Source of the DNA: Pseudomonadota bacterium
GTDB taxonomy: Bacteria; Pseudomonadota; Gammaproteobacteria; Pseudomonadales; Moraxellaceae
Assembly (NCBI GenBank): GCA_021851865.1
Contig: JAJZBU010000001.1
Span: 120,685 to 184,684, forward strand
Direction: 5' to 3'
Length of the DNA stretch: 64,000 bases
Every line of letters begins with the position of its first letter. Position 1 is the stretch's first letter. A program made the position numbers and the translations under genes. The notes beneath the pieces are model-generated. The model searched no databases. It was not told where the DNA came from and saw nothing but the letters and a program-made list of their open reading frames with translations. Of the stretch, positions 1-7,569 are shown piece after piece.

Positions 1-1
1 G

Positions 2-67
2 GTGGCCAAAGATTCGGTCAGTGGCCAGGATGAAGTCGACGACCTGCTGTCCAGCTTGGGCTTTTAG
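2..67 (+). CDS. cheZ: CheZ, C-terminal end only (partial)
   Basis: The open frame entering from the left edge ends in QDEVDDLLSSLGF followed by TAG. This matches the conserved C-terminal tail of the CheY-P phosphatase CheZ, the short helix that binds CheY. Only 21 residues are visible, so the catalytic bundle lies outside the window. cheA follows after 11 bases, the usual cheZ-cheA order of gammaproteobacterial chemotaxis operons. The assignment rests on the tail motif plus this context. Confidence 0.85.
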   Translation: MAKDSVSGQDEVDDLLSSLGF

Positions 68-78
68 GAGCAGCATTT

Positions 79-2157
79 ATGGCTTTGGACGCTGATGACG
101 AAATTCTTCAAGACTTTCTCATTGAAGCTGGAGAAATTCTCGAACGCTTATCAGAGCAGCTCGTCGAACTGGAAAACAATCCGGCTGACAAGGCGCTATT
201 GAACGCCATTTTTCGTGGCTTTCATACGGTCAAGGGCGGGGCGGGTTTTCTCCAGCTCGATGCCTTGGTTGAAGTCTGTCATGCCGCCGAAAATCTTTTT
301 GATCTGCTACGCAATGAAAAGCTGCAGATGAATGCAGGGGTGATGGATGTCATCCTGCAGGCTCTGGACACGGTCAATGCCATGTTTCGCCAGGTGCAAT
401 CGCATCAGGATCCGTCGCCAGCTGCACCGAGCTTGCTCGAGGCCCTGCATCGTCTCGCCCAAGGTGGAAGCCCGGCACCAGCACCGGCACCAGCACCGGC
501 ACCAGCACCAGCACCGGCACCAGCACCGGCACCAGCACCGGCACCGGCACCGGATCTCATCAGCGATGAAGAGTTTGAGTCCCTGCTCAATGCTTTGCAC
601 GACACGCCGGCCGCTGATGCAGCGTCACCCCAGGTGAAGACAGCGAAGGCCGCCGATGACGAGATCAGTGAAGCTGAATTCGAAGCTCTGCTCGATCAGC
701 TGCACTCCAAGCCTGCCGCGGTAACCAAGACTGCTCCGGCGGCGGCAGCTCCGGCAGCGACGAAGAGCTCGGACGAGATGACGGAGTCCGAGTTCGATGC
801 TTTGCTGGATACCCTGCAAGCGAAAAAAGCCCCGGCCGCGCCGGTGCCGGCGCACGTCACTTCGGTGGATGCGCCAGCGGCAGCGCTGTCGTCGCGGCCG
901 TCGTCGCCAGTGTTGCCTGACAAGGTCGCGGAGAAGGTGGCGGAGAAGGCTCCTGACAGGGCGCCGGCGACCGCTGATGTGGCGGCGGATGCAGCGACGG
1001 TGCGGGTCGATACCAAGCGACTCGACGACATCATGAACATGGTCGGTGAGCTTGTCCTGGTGCGTAATCGTCTGGTGCGTCTGGGGGTGAACACGGCGGA
1101 CGAGGACATGGCCAAGGCCGTTGCCAACCTCGATGTGGTGACGGCGGATCTGCAGATGGCGGTCATGAAGACGCGTATGCAGCCGATCAAGAAGGTCTTT
1201 GGGCGTTTCCCCCGGGTGGTGCGCGATCTCGCGCGCAACTTGAAAAAAGAGGTCGAACTCGAGCAGATCGGGGAGGAAACTGATCTCGATAAGAATCTGG
1301 TCGAAGCTCTCGCCGATCCCCTCGTGCATCTGGTGCGCAATGCTGTCGATCACGGCATCGAGATGCCGGCCCTGCGTGAATCGCGCGGTAAAGCGCGAGT
1401 CGGCCGTATCGTTCTGTCGGCGCAGCAGGAGGGCGACCATATCATCTTGTCGATCAGCGATGATGGTGCCGGCATGGATCCCAGCAAGCTGAGAGACAAG
1501 GCGGTCGAGAAAGGGTTGATGGATGAGGATGCGGCTGCGCGTCTATCGGATAGTGAAGCTTTTAACCTGATCTTTTATCCCGGTTTTTCGACCAAGGATG
1601 AGATCTCGGACATCTCCGGCCGTGGCGTTGGGATGGATGTGGTCAAGACCAAGATTTCCCAGCTCAATGGTAGCATCGATATTCATTCCGTCCTTGGCAC
1701 TGGCACTGAGATTGCCATCAAGGTTCCTCTGACCCTGGCGATCATGCCGACCTTGATGATCATGCTCGGGCAGCAGACTTTCGCCTTGCCACTGGCGTCG
1801 GTGAATGAGATTTTCCATATGGATGTGTCGCGGAAGAATGTCGTCGATGGTCAGGACGTGCTCATCGTGCGCGAGAAGGCGTTGCCCTTGTTCTATCTCA
1901 AGCGTTGGCTGGTGCCCAATGAAAGCAGTCAGCTGCATGGGGATAATGCCCACGTCGTCATCGTCAATGTCGCTTCCAAGAAAATTGGTTTTGTCGTCGA
2001 TCAACTGATCGGACAGGAGGAAGTGGTCATCAAACCCCTCGGCTTGATGCTGCAGGGAACGCCGGGTATCGCCGGTGCGACGATCACCGGTGATGGGCGC
2101 ATCGCGATGATACTCGATGTACCCAGCATGCTGCGCCATTATGCCAATCGACTCTAG
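79..2157 (+). CDS. cheA: Chemotaxis histidine kinase CheA
   Basis: The 692-residue protein is the cytoplasmic kinase of the chemoreceptor array; it phosphorylates CheY and CheB. The N-terminal Hpt domain carries the phospho-acceptor His49 in FHTVKGGAGFL. A pure Ala-Pro tract follows (about residues 132-158), then three spaced copies of an acidic 14-16 residue motif: ISDEEFESLLNALH (about 160), ISEAEFEALLDQLH (about 196) and MTESEFDALLDTLQ (about 234). The dimerisation helices, the HATPase domain (N-box around 402-427, DDGAGMD, GRGVGMDVV) and a C-terminal CheW-like P5 domain follow in order. No separate CheY-binding P2 domain is obvious; the Ala-Pro tract and acidic motifs occupy that place. 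GGAGCAG lies before the ATG. Confidence 0.97.
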   Translation: MALDADDEILQDFLIEAGEILERLSEQLVELENNPADKALLNAIFRGFHTVKGGAGFLQLDALVEVCHAAENLFDLLRNEKLQMNAGVMDVILQALDTVNAMFRQVQSHQDPSPAAPSLLEALHRLAQGGSPAPAPAPAPAPAPAPAPAPAPAPAPAPDLISDEEFESLLNALHDTPAADAASPQVKTAKAADDEISEAEFEALLDQLHSKPAAVTKTAPAAAAPAATKSSDEMTESEFDALLDTLQAKKAPAAPVPAHVTSVDAPAAALSSRPSSPVLPDKVAEKVAEKAPDRAPATADVAADAATVRVDTKRLDDIMNMVGELVLVRNRLVRLGVNTADEDMAKAVANLDVVTADLQMAVMKTRMQPIKKVFGRFPRVVRDLARNLKKEVELEQIGEETDLDKNLVEALADPLVHLVRNAVDHGIEMPALRESRGKARVGRIVLSAQQEGDHIILSISDDGAGMDPSKLRDKAVEKGLMDEDAAARLSDSEAFNLIFYPGFSTKDEISDISGRGVGMDVVKTKISQLNGSIDIHSVLGTGTEIAIKVPLTLAIMPTLMIMLGQQTFALPLASVNEIFHMDVSRKNVVDGQDVLIVREKALPLFYLKRWLVPNESSQLHGDNAHVVIVNVASKKIGFVVDQLIGQEEVVIKPLGLMLQGTPGIAGATITGDGRIAMILDVPSMLRHYANRL
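471..553 (+). repeat. Ala-Pro hexanucleotide repeat tract in cheA
   Basis: About 83 bases consist of alternating GCACCG and GCACCA units encoding an uninterrupted Ala-Pro run between the Hpt domain and the first acidic motif of CheA. Each unit is six bases, so gain or loss of units would keep the frame and only change linker length. The near-identical units make slippage plausible; that part is inference. Confidence 0.9.
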
Positions 2158-2160
2158 TGT

Positions 2161-3198
2161 GTGCTGATGTTGCGCATTCTGGTGGTCGATGATTCGAGTT
2201 TTGCTCGTCGCCGGATTCGACAGGTTCTGGCTCAGGCTCAGGACATCGTCGTGGTTGGAGAAGCCGGCGATGGTCGTGAGGCGGTCGAGATGGCAGCGCG
2301 TCTGCAGCCGGATCTGATCACCATGGACTATGAAATGCCGGTCATGGACGGCGTCTCTGCCTTGCAGCGCATACGTCAGCAGCGTCCGGTGCCGGTCATC
2401 ATGATTTCCTCGTTGACCTTTGCCGGGGCGCGGGTGACTTTGATGGCGCTGGAGGCGGGAGCTTCCGATTTCGTCGTCAAAAGCCAGATTGATGCCAAGG
2501 CGCAAGGACGGGTGTCGTTGATCGACAAGATCAGAGCCTTGTGTGCCGCACCGTCGCCGCCCCTGTCTCCGCACGCTCCGCCCCCCCCAACGGCGCCCGT
2601 GGCGAGTCCGCCGGCGGCGCAGGCGGGCTGGCAGCCGCGTTTGGTCATCATCGGTGCCTCGACGGGTGGCCCGCCCACGGTGCGTCAGGTGCTCGCCCCC
2701 TTGGGTAAGGATTTTCCTCTACCTATTCTGGTCGTTCAACATATGCCGGAGCGTTTCACCCGTGCCTTTGCTGAGCGGCTGCAGGAGAGTGGTCCATTGC
2801 CGGCACAGGAGGCCGTGGATCAGCAGGTCATGAAGGCCGGCCAGGTCTATGTCGCGCCAGGGGGGCGGCAGTTGTTGCTTGAGAGCGAGCAGGTCTTGCG
2901 GATGCGGGTGGTGCAGGAACCGACGGCACAGCTCTATCATCCCTCGCTCGATCTCACACTCGGCTCGGCGGCGAAGATGGTAGGAGCTAAGGTTCTGGTC
3001 CTGGTATTGACGGGGATGGGCGATGATGGGGTGCGCGGAGGGCGTTTGCTGCGTCGTGCGGGCGGGCGTGTGTGGGCGCAGCAGGCAGATACTTGTGTCG
3101 TCAATGGTATGCCTCAGGCTATGCGTGATGCCGGTCTGGTCGATGCGGTGCTGCCCCCGGTGATGATGGGGCAGCGCTTGGCCCGGCAGGCCTGGTGA
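2161..3198 (+). CDS. cheB: Chemotaxis glutamate methylesterase CheB
   Basis: The protein removes methyl esters (and deamidates Gln) on chemoreceptors for adaptation. It has an N-terminal receiver domain (VVDDS acid pocket; phospho-acceptor Asp56 in TMDYEMPVMDG), a Pro-rich linker (about 130-155), and a CheB methylesterase domain. The catalytic triad is visible: Ser in GASTGGP, His in QHMPERF and Asp in GMGDDG. The GTG at 2161 gives 345 residues; an ATG at 2167 would remove only two. Neither has a strong Shine-Dalgarno. It starts three bases after cheA, so the two are cotranscribed. Confidence 0.95.
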   Translation: MLMLRILVVDDSSFARRRIRQVLAQAQDIVVVGEAGDGREAVEMAARLQPDLITMDYEMPVMDGVSALQRIRQQRPVPVIMISSLTFAGARVTLMALEAGASDFVVKSQIDAKAQGRVSLIDKIRALCAAPSPPLSPHAPPPPTAPVASPPAAQAGWQPRLVIIGASTGGPPTVRQVLAPLGKDFPLPILVVQHMPERFTRAFAERLQESGPLPAQEAVDQQVMKAGQVYVAPGGRQLLLESEQVLRMRVVQEPTAQLYHPSLDLTLGSAAKMVGAKVLVLVLTGMGDDGVRGGRLLRRAGGRVWAQQADTCVVNGMPQAMRDAGLVDAVLPPVMMGQRLARQAW

Positions 3199-3208
3199 GG
3201 GAGCCGCT

Positions 3209-3958
3209 ATGGATATTCTGAGCGTCATCGGCGTCTTGCTCGCCTTAGGTGCGATCATCGGTGGCAATTTTATCGAAGGCGGGCATCTTTCTGCTCTGGT
3301 CAATGTCTCGGCTGTTGTCATCGTCTTTGGTGGCACCGTGGGGGCGGCCTGTCTGCAGACGCCTTGGCGGACCATGCGACGTTGTTTGCGCATCGCCATC
3401 TGGGTCTTCAATCCGCCATCGACGCGCGCCAGTGCCCTGCTCGAGGATATTCTGTTGTGGAGCAATATTGCCCGGCGCGAGGGCTTGCTCGGATTGGAGG
3501 CCATCGCCGAACAACAGAGCGATCGTTTTTTTCAAAAAGGGCTACAGATGCTGGTCGATGGCTCCGAGCCTGCGGTGCTGCGCGAGGCCATGGAAAGTGA
3601 GATTTATCTGCGCCTGGAGACGGATATGGCGGCCGCTGGCGTTTTTGAGGCGATGGGCGGTTATGCCCCAACGGTAGGTATCCTCGGCGCCGTGATGGGT
3701 CTGATCCATGTCATGAGCCATCTGGCCGACCCATCCAAGTTGGGCGCGGGTATCGCTACGGCCTTCGTGGCGACCATCTATGGTGTCGGCTCGGCCAATC
3801 TTTTTTTCTTGCCTTTTGCCAGCAAGATCAAGAGTCAGGTGCAACAGCGTGCTCAATACATGGACATGCTGGTCGAGGGTCTGGTGGCCATCTCGGATGG
3901 CGAAAATCCACGTAATATCGAGCTGCGCCTGCAGTCTTATCTGGCACAGGAGCGTTAG
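3209..3958 (+). CDS. motC: Flagellar motor stator protein MotC (MotA family)
   Basis: The 249-residue inner-membrane protein belongs to the MotA/TolQ/ExbB proton-channel family. Hydrophobic segments lie at about residues 3-20 and 30-48, and again in the C-terminal half (YAPTVGILGAVMGLIHVM and GIATAFVATIYGVGSANLFF). The large cytoplasmic loop between them is where MotA contacts FliG. GGGAGCCGCT precedes the ATG. It is followed directly by motD and placed after cheB, as in Pseudomonas, where MotC/MotD form a second stator. No sequence feature shown here proves H+ versus Na+ use. Confidence 0.9.
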   Translation: MDILSVIGVLLALGAIIGGNFIEGGHLSALVNVSAVVIVFGGTVGAACLQTPWRTMRRCLRIAIWVFNPPSTRASALLEDILLWSNIARREGLLGLEAIAEQQSDRFFQKGLQMLVDGSEPAVLREAMESEIYLRLETDMAAAGVFEAMGGYAPTVGILGAVMGLIHVMSHLADPSKLGAGIATAFVATIYGVGSANLFFLPFASKIKSQVQQRAQYMDMLVEGLVAISDGENPRNIELRLQSYLAQER

Positions 3959-3959
3959 G

Positions 3960-4700
3960 ATGCGTCGCCGACCGGCTCCCCATGGACACGTCAATCATGA
4001 GCGCTGGCTGGTCTCTTACGCCGACTTTATCACCCTGCTCTTCGCTTTTTTTGTGGTCATGTATGCGATCTCCTCGGTCAATGAAGGTAAGTACAAAATC
4101 CTCTCGGCGACGTTGAAGAACGTTTTTGAAACGCAGCCGACGTCGAACAAGCCGATCTCCCTACTGCATGGGCAAGATGGTTCGGCCGGCCATCCCAATG
4201 CCTCCGCCAGTGACGACCAGCGCAAGGTTTTGGTGCAGGTACAAGAGCAGATGCAGGCGAATTTACAAAAGGAGGTGCGGGCGCATCAGATCAGCATCAT
4301 CGATCATGGCGCATGGCTGGAGGTGGATATCCGCAGCGAACTTCTGTTTGACAGCGGCAGTGCCGTGATCAATCAAGGCGCGCTAGCCCTTCTGGCAAAA
4401 ATTGCTGATCAACTGGCGGGAATGCATAATGCGCTGCGCATCGCCGGCTATACCGACAATCAACCTATCATCAGCCCCATTTATCCGAGCAACTGGGAGT
4501 TGTCAGCGGCGCGGGCGGTCTCGGTGCTGCGCTTCTTCTCTGAACGGGGCGTAGCTGAATCGCGCATGGCGGCGATTGCCTATGGAGAATTTCATCCTGT
4601 GGCCGATAACAATACTGAGACGGGCCGGCAACAGAATCGCCGGGTCATGGTCGCCATCTCGGCGACGCCCCAGGATCCCTTGTCGCCTTTTCAGCCATGA
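3960..4700 (+). CDS. motD: Flagellar motor stator protein MotD (MotB family)
   Basis: The 246-residue partner of MotC starts at the ATG at 3960, one base after the motC stop. The N-terminus RRRPAPHGHVNHERW is followed by a single membrane segment SYADFITLLFAFFVVMYAIS, which holds the proton-carrying Asp (SYADF). The periplasmic C-terminal half is an OmpA-like peptidoglycan-binding domain (FDSGSAVIN, IAGYTDNQPI, NWELSAARAVSVLRF, NRRVMVAI). Reading the frame further upstream would only extend into motC, so the ATG at 3960 is chosen. Confidence 0.92.
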   Translation: MRRRPAPHGHVNHERWLVSYADFITLLFAFFVVMYAISSVNEGKYKILSATLKNVFETQPTSNKPISLLHGQDGSAGHPNASASDDQRKVLVQVQEQMQANLQKEVRAHQISIIDHGAWLEVDIRSELLFDSGSAVINQGALALLAKIADQLAGMHNALRIAGYTDNQPIISPIYPSNWELSAARAVSVLRFFSERGVAESRMAAIAYGEFHPVADNNTETGRQQNRRVMVAISATPQDPLSPFQP

Positions 4701-4910
4701 AGGATTCTTCTGGCGCAGGATGTTTTATCGGTATGTGCGTAAAACTAAGACCCTGTCGTTTCCCTAGACCCTGTTCTTTTCAGGGGTTGGGCAGGGATGT
4801 CAGCATGCAGTCATGTTGGGGCGAAGGCTGTCTAAGATGACCGTATCAGGAGGACCGTGACCTTGGCCATCAAGACCTTAAAAGTTCGAGAGCGTGACCT
4901 GCATGCCAAG

Positions 4911-4933
4911 GCTCTTGCCGCACCGGCAAGAGC
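4911..4933 (+). other. Perfect hairpin I (10-bp stem, 3-base loop)
   Basis: GCTCTTGCCG and CGGCAAGAGC pair perfectly around a CAC loop. No T-run follows, so it is not a standard intrinsic terminator. It lies 74 bases before a second perfect inverted repeat in the same spacer. Confidence 0.7.
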
Positions 4934-4984
4934 GGTGAACTTTGTTGGGAACGACCTGTTGCTTGAGAACGACCTGAATGAATG

Positions 4985-5008
4985 CGAAGGCTCCAGCTGG
5001 AGCCTTCG
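4985..5008 (+). other. Perfect 24-base palindrome (hairpin II)
   Basis: CGAAGGCTCCAG is followed directly by its exact reverse complement. As RNA it folds into a 10-bp stem with an AGCT loop; as DNA it is a symmetric site. No T-run follows within ten bases. It lies about 95 bases before the parC start. Confidence 0.7.
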
Positions 5009-5104
5009 TGATATGCCCCCCTATACCACCGTCACCACCATCCTCGCGCTCGAACATGAGCGTCTGGTAGCAGGAATCTCCGTCCTTTAGGGGGGGTGTC
5101 AATC

Positions 5105-5875
5105 ATGCAAAAATGGACGGTCGCCAATCAGAAAGGTGGAGTGGGTAAAACCACCACGGTGATCACTTTGGCCGGGTTGCTGGCCGAGGCGGGCCAGCGT
5201 GTGCTCATGGTCGATATGGATCCACAGGCTTCCCTGACTCAGTATCTCGGACAAAATTGCGAGCTGCCGCATCTGTTCGGTTTGTTCCGCGATCGCCAGG
5301 ATCTCAATGCTGAACGGGTGCGCCAAACCCTGGTCACCCTGCCCTGGGTCGGAATGTCCTTGTTGGCAGCCTCGCCTCTGCTGGCGACGGTGGAGAAGCT
5401 GGGGGCGCAACAAGGCGGCATGGGCATGGGCAAGGTGCTTGGTGATATACTGCAGATGCTGGAGAACGATTTTGATCGCGTGCTGATCGACACCTCGCCG
5501 ACTCTGGGGGTGTTGTTGGTCAATGCTCTGGCTTGTGCTGATCGTCTGATCCTGCCGGTGCAGACTGAATTTCTTGCGCTCAAAGGCCTGGAACGCATGT
5601 TGCGGACATTGGGGATGGTGATGCGTTCACAACAGCGGGATCTGCCTTATATGATACTGCCGACGCTGTATGATAAGCGCACCTTAGCTTCGCAGCAGTG
5701 CCTGCAGCAGTTGCGGCAGACGTATGGCGAGGCGGTGGCGACGGTGGTGATTGGTATTGACACGCGTTTTCGTGATGCCAGCCAAGCGGGGGTGCCACCT
5801 TCGCTCTTTGGTGCGCACAGTCGCGGGGTGCAGGCTTATCGCGAGTGGTTGCAACAGCAAGGGGAGTTGCCTTGA
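5105..5875 (+). CDS. parC: ParA-family ATPase ParC (polar positioning of chemotaxis arrays)
   Basis: The 256-residue MinD/ParA-type ATPase has a deviant Walker A motif NQKGGVGKTTT at the N-terminus, a switch region MVDMDPQASLTQYL, and a Walker B-like RVLIDTSPTLG. The ATG at 5105 follows a strong AGGGGGG; an in-frame GTG at 5096 is the only alternative. It sits between stator and cheW-like genes, the conserved place of the ParC/ParP system that places chemosensory arrays at the cell pole in Vibrio and Pseudomonas. That function is by family and context. Its stop overlaps the parP start (TGATG). Confidence 0.88.
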   Translation: MQKWTVANQKGGVGKTTTVITLAGLLAEAGQRVLMVDMDPQASLTQYLGQNCELPHLFGLFRDRQDLNAERVRQTLVTLPWVGMSLLAASPLLATVEKLGAQQGGMGMGKVLGDILQMLENDFDRVLIDTSPTLGVLLVNALACADRLILPVQTEFLALKGLERMLRTLGMVMRSQQRDLPYMILPTLYDKRTLASQQCLQQLRQTYGEAVATVVIGIDTRFRDASQAGVPPSLFGAHSRGVQAYREWLQQQGELP

Positions 5876-6549
5876 TGTCCATCCACCAGGAAATATCACC
5901 GGAAGAATCAACCCAGTCGGCTCTCGTGGCCTATCTTGATGAGCTCCTGCACCGTCCTCCGCCGGTACTGCCTGATCTTAAGCTGTCGCCTGCGCCCATC
6001 ATAGGTGTCGACCGTCCTGTGTCCAAGCCTGTGCCGCCGTCTGAGCCCGTTTTTTCTCAGCTCGTGCTCCCTGAGCCGGCGCTTCTTGATGCGGTGGCGA
6101 CGGCGCGGGTGCCAGATCAGTTCGCTGAAGAGGACTTGTCCTGCAGCGCCACGCTGGCCTGCCTCTATATCCGCAGTGATGAGCAGACCTATGCCCTGGC
6201 CCTGCAGCAATTGGGCCGCATCTTTCCGGCCAGCGAGCGCCGTTTGACGGTCTTGCCGGGACAGGCGCCCTGGCAGTTGGGTTTGCTGGCGGGAGAGGAA
6301 GTCCTGCAGGCGATCAGTTTGCATCACCTCCTGCACGCGCAGCCCGGGCGAGCGCCGCGCTATTTTGTGTCGGTCGCCGACAGTCAACGGGTGCTCGCCT
6401 GCGAGGTCATCCTGAACAGCGTGCAGCTGACGCCGGCGCAACTACATTGGCGCGCCCGCCAGCGCAGTCATCCGTTGGTGGCGGCCACCATCCGTAGCGA
6501 TCTCGTGCCTTTGCTGGACCTGCGGCGACTGGACGAATGCCTGAGCTGA
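5875..6549 (+). CDS. parP: CheW-domain protein ParP
   Basis: The 224-residue protein starts at an ATG sharing its A with the parC TGA. The first 90 residues are Pro- and Val-rich and look disordered (PVSKPVPPSEPVFSQ). From about residue 95 a CheW/AIF-like fold follows (YALALQQLGRIFPA, PWQLGLLAGEEVL, VLACEVILN, VPLLDLRRL). ParP proteins couple ParC to CheA and receptors through such a domain. The gene lies between parC and cheW as in the Pseudomonas locus. The role is inferred from architecture and position. Confidence 0.82.
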   Translation: MSIHQEISPEESTQSALVAYLDELLHRPPPVLPDLKLSPAPIIGVDRPVSKPVPPSEPVFSQLVLPEPALLDAVATARVPDQFAEEDLSCSATLACLYIRSDEQTYALALQQLGRIFPASERRLTVLPGQAPWQLGLLAGEEVLQAISLHHLLHAQPGRAPRYFVSVADSQRVLACEVILNSVQLTPAQLHWRARQRSHPLVAATIRSDLVPLLDLRRLDECLS

Positions 6550-6583
6550 ACTATAGTTGTGAAAGCGTGCGAGGAGGATCGAT

Positions 6584-7069
6584 ATGAGTCAGGCAGGTGC
6601 ACAACAGAAAGCGTCCGGCGATCCCGTCTTGCAGTGGGTCACCTTTCGTCTCGATCATGAGACCTATGGCATCAATGTCATGCAGGTGCAAGAAGTCTTG
6701 CGCTATAGCAGTATCGCACCTGTTCCCGGCGCCCCCAGCTATGTTCTTGGGATCATCAACCTGCGCGGCAATGTCGTGACGGTGATCGATACCCGGCAAC
6801 GCTTCGGTTTGGTCGCAGGTGAAGTGACCGAGAATACCCGTATCGTCATCATCGAGTCGGACAAGCAGGTCGTCGGCATTCTCGTCGACAGTGTGTCTGA
6901 AGTCGTCTATCTGCGCCAGTCAGAGATCGAGATGACGCCGAACGTCGGCAATGAAGACAGCTCCAAGTTCATTCAGGGTGTCTGCAACAAGAACAATGAG
7001 CTGCTCATTCTGGTCGATCTCAACCGCCTGCTCACCCATGATGAATGGGGGGAGATCGGCGGTCTTTGA
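6584..7069 (+). CDS. cheW: Chemotaxis scaffold protein CheW
   Basis: The 161-residue protein is a single CheW domain linking CheA to chemoreceptors. It has QWVTFRLDHETYGINVMQV, VPGAPSYVLGIINLRG, VVTVIDTRQRFGL, VGILVDSVSEV and the closing ELLILVDLNRLL. GCGAGGAGGATCG precedes the ATG. A 34-base gap separates it from parP. It is the last gene of the operon: it runs tail-to-tail into the DUF934 gene two bases later. Confidence 0.95.
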   Translation: MSQAGAQQKASGDPVLQWVTFRLDHETYGINVMQVQEVLRYSSIAPVPGAPSYVLGIINLRGNVVTVIDTRQRFGLVAGEVTENTRIVIIESDKQVVGILVDSVSEVVYLRQSEIEMTPNVGNEDSSKFIQGVCNKNNELLILVDLNRLLTHDEWGEIGGL

Positions 7070-7071
7070 GT

Positions 7072-7569
7072 TCAGCGCTGTTGTCGTTGAATCCGTTGAA
7101 ACAGCATGGGAGTGGCGACGCTGGCTTGGTAGGGGTGAGTGAAGGTGCGTAGTGCCCGTATGCAAGCGTCGACATCCTGATCGTCACGCAGGGCGAGAGC
7201 ATCGAAGCCGCAGCGTTGCTGGTAATAGACGGTGTCCTGGATAACGTCGCCACAAGCCCTCAATTCACCACGATAGCCCATCTGCTCACGCAGCAAGGTG
7301 GCCTGTGAGTAAGCGCGACCATCGCTGAAGTGTGCGATATCGATGCTGATCAGGGCGAGCCGCGACAGCCAGGGCAGCAGACGGGTCACATCTATGTCGG
7401 GACTCAGGCGAACGCCGAGTTCGCCACGGTAGGCGCCGAGATCGTCGCTCTCGCTCTCCAATCGTGCCAAGCTCAGAATGTAGGCTCCAGTTGCCGGTAG
7501 CGTCGCATCGTTGGCGAGAGGCAGCCAGGGGTCGGTGCAGTGTTGGCCATTTTTAATCAGTAGTGGCAT
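7072..7569 (-). CDS. DUF934 protein (sulfite reductase partner)
   Basis: The 165-residue protein starts MPLLIKNGQ at 7569 and overlaps the end of cysI by 17 bases. It has the DUF934 signature: LGVRLSPDIDVTRLLPWLSR, ISIDIAHFSDGRAYSQATLL, YRGELRACGDVIQDT and LRTFTHPYQA. This family is found next to the assimilatory sulfite reductase hemoprotein in many proteobacteria and is often labelled a probable sulfite reduction oxidoreductase, but its biochemical role is not established. The frame continues upstream inside cysI; the internal ATG is chosen because it begins the conserved region. Confidence 0.85.
   Translation of the reverse strand: MPLLIKNGQHCTDPWLPLANDATLPATGAYILSLARLESESDDLGAYRGELGVRLSPDIDVTRLLPWLSRLALISIDIAHFSDGRAYSQATLLREQMGYRGELRACGDVIQDTVYYQQRCGFDALALRDDQDVDACIRALRTFTHPYQASVATPMLFQRIQRQQR

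Larger units (their letters stand above)
4701..5104. other. 404-base spacer motD-parC with two perfect hairpins
   Basis: There is no convincing gene here. The spacer has two perfect inverted repeats (listed separately), a duplicated GACCCTGT (4749 and 4767), and an AGGAGG at 4848-4853. An open frame of 77 codons starts at GTG 4857, only three bases after that AGGAGG, and runs to 5090. Both hairpins lie inside it, which argues against coding. A long spacer is unusual in this otherwise packed operon; a small RNA, attenuator or internal promoter are possible. Confidence 0.55.

Noticed and set aside
471..553. Repeat tract as a possible CRISPR array or minisatellite
   Set aside because: The units are six bases without spacers and encode Ala-Pro in the CheA frame, so it is a coding linker repeat.
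4857..5090. 77-codon frame after AGGAGG
   Set aside because: The ribosome site is only three bases from the GTG, and two perfect hairpins lie inside the frame. It is kept only as a note in the spacer entry.
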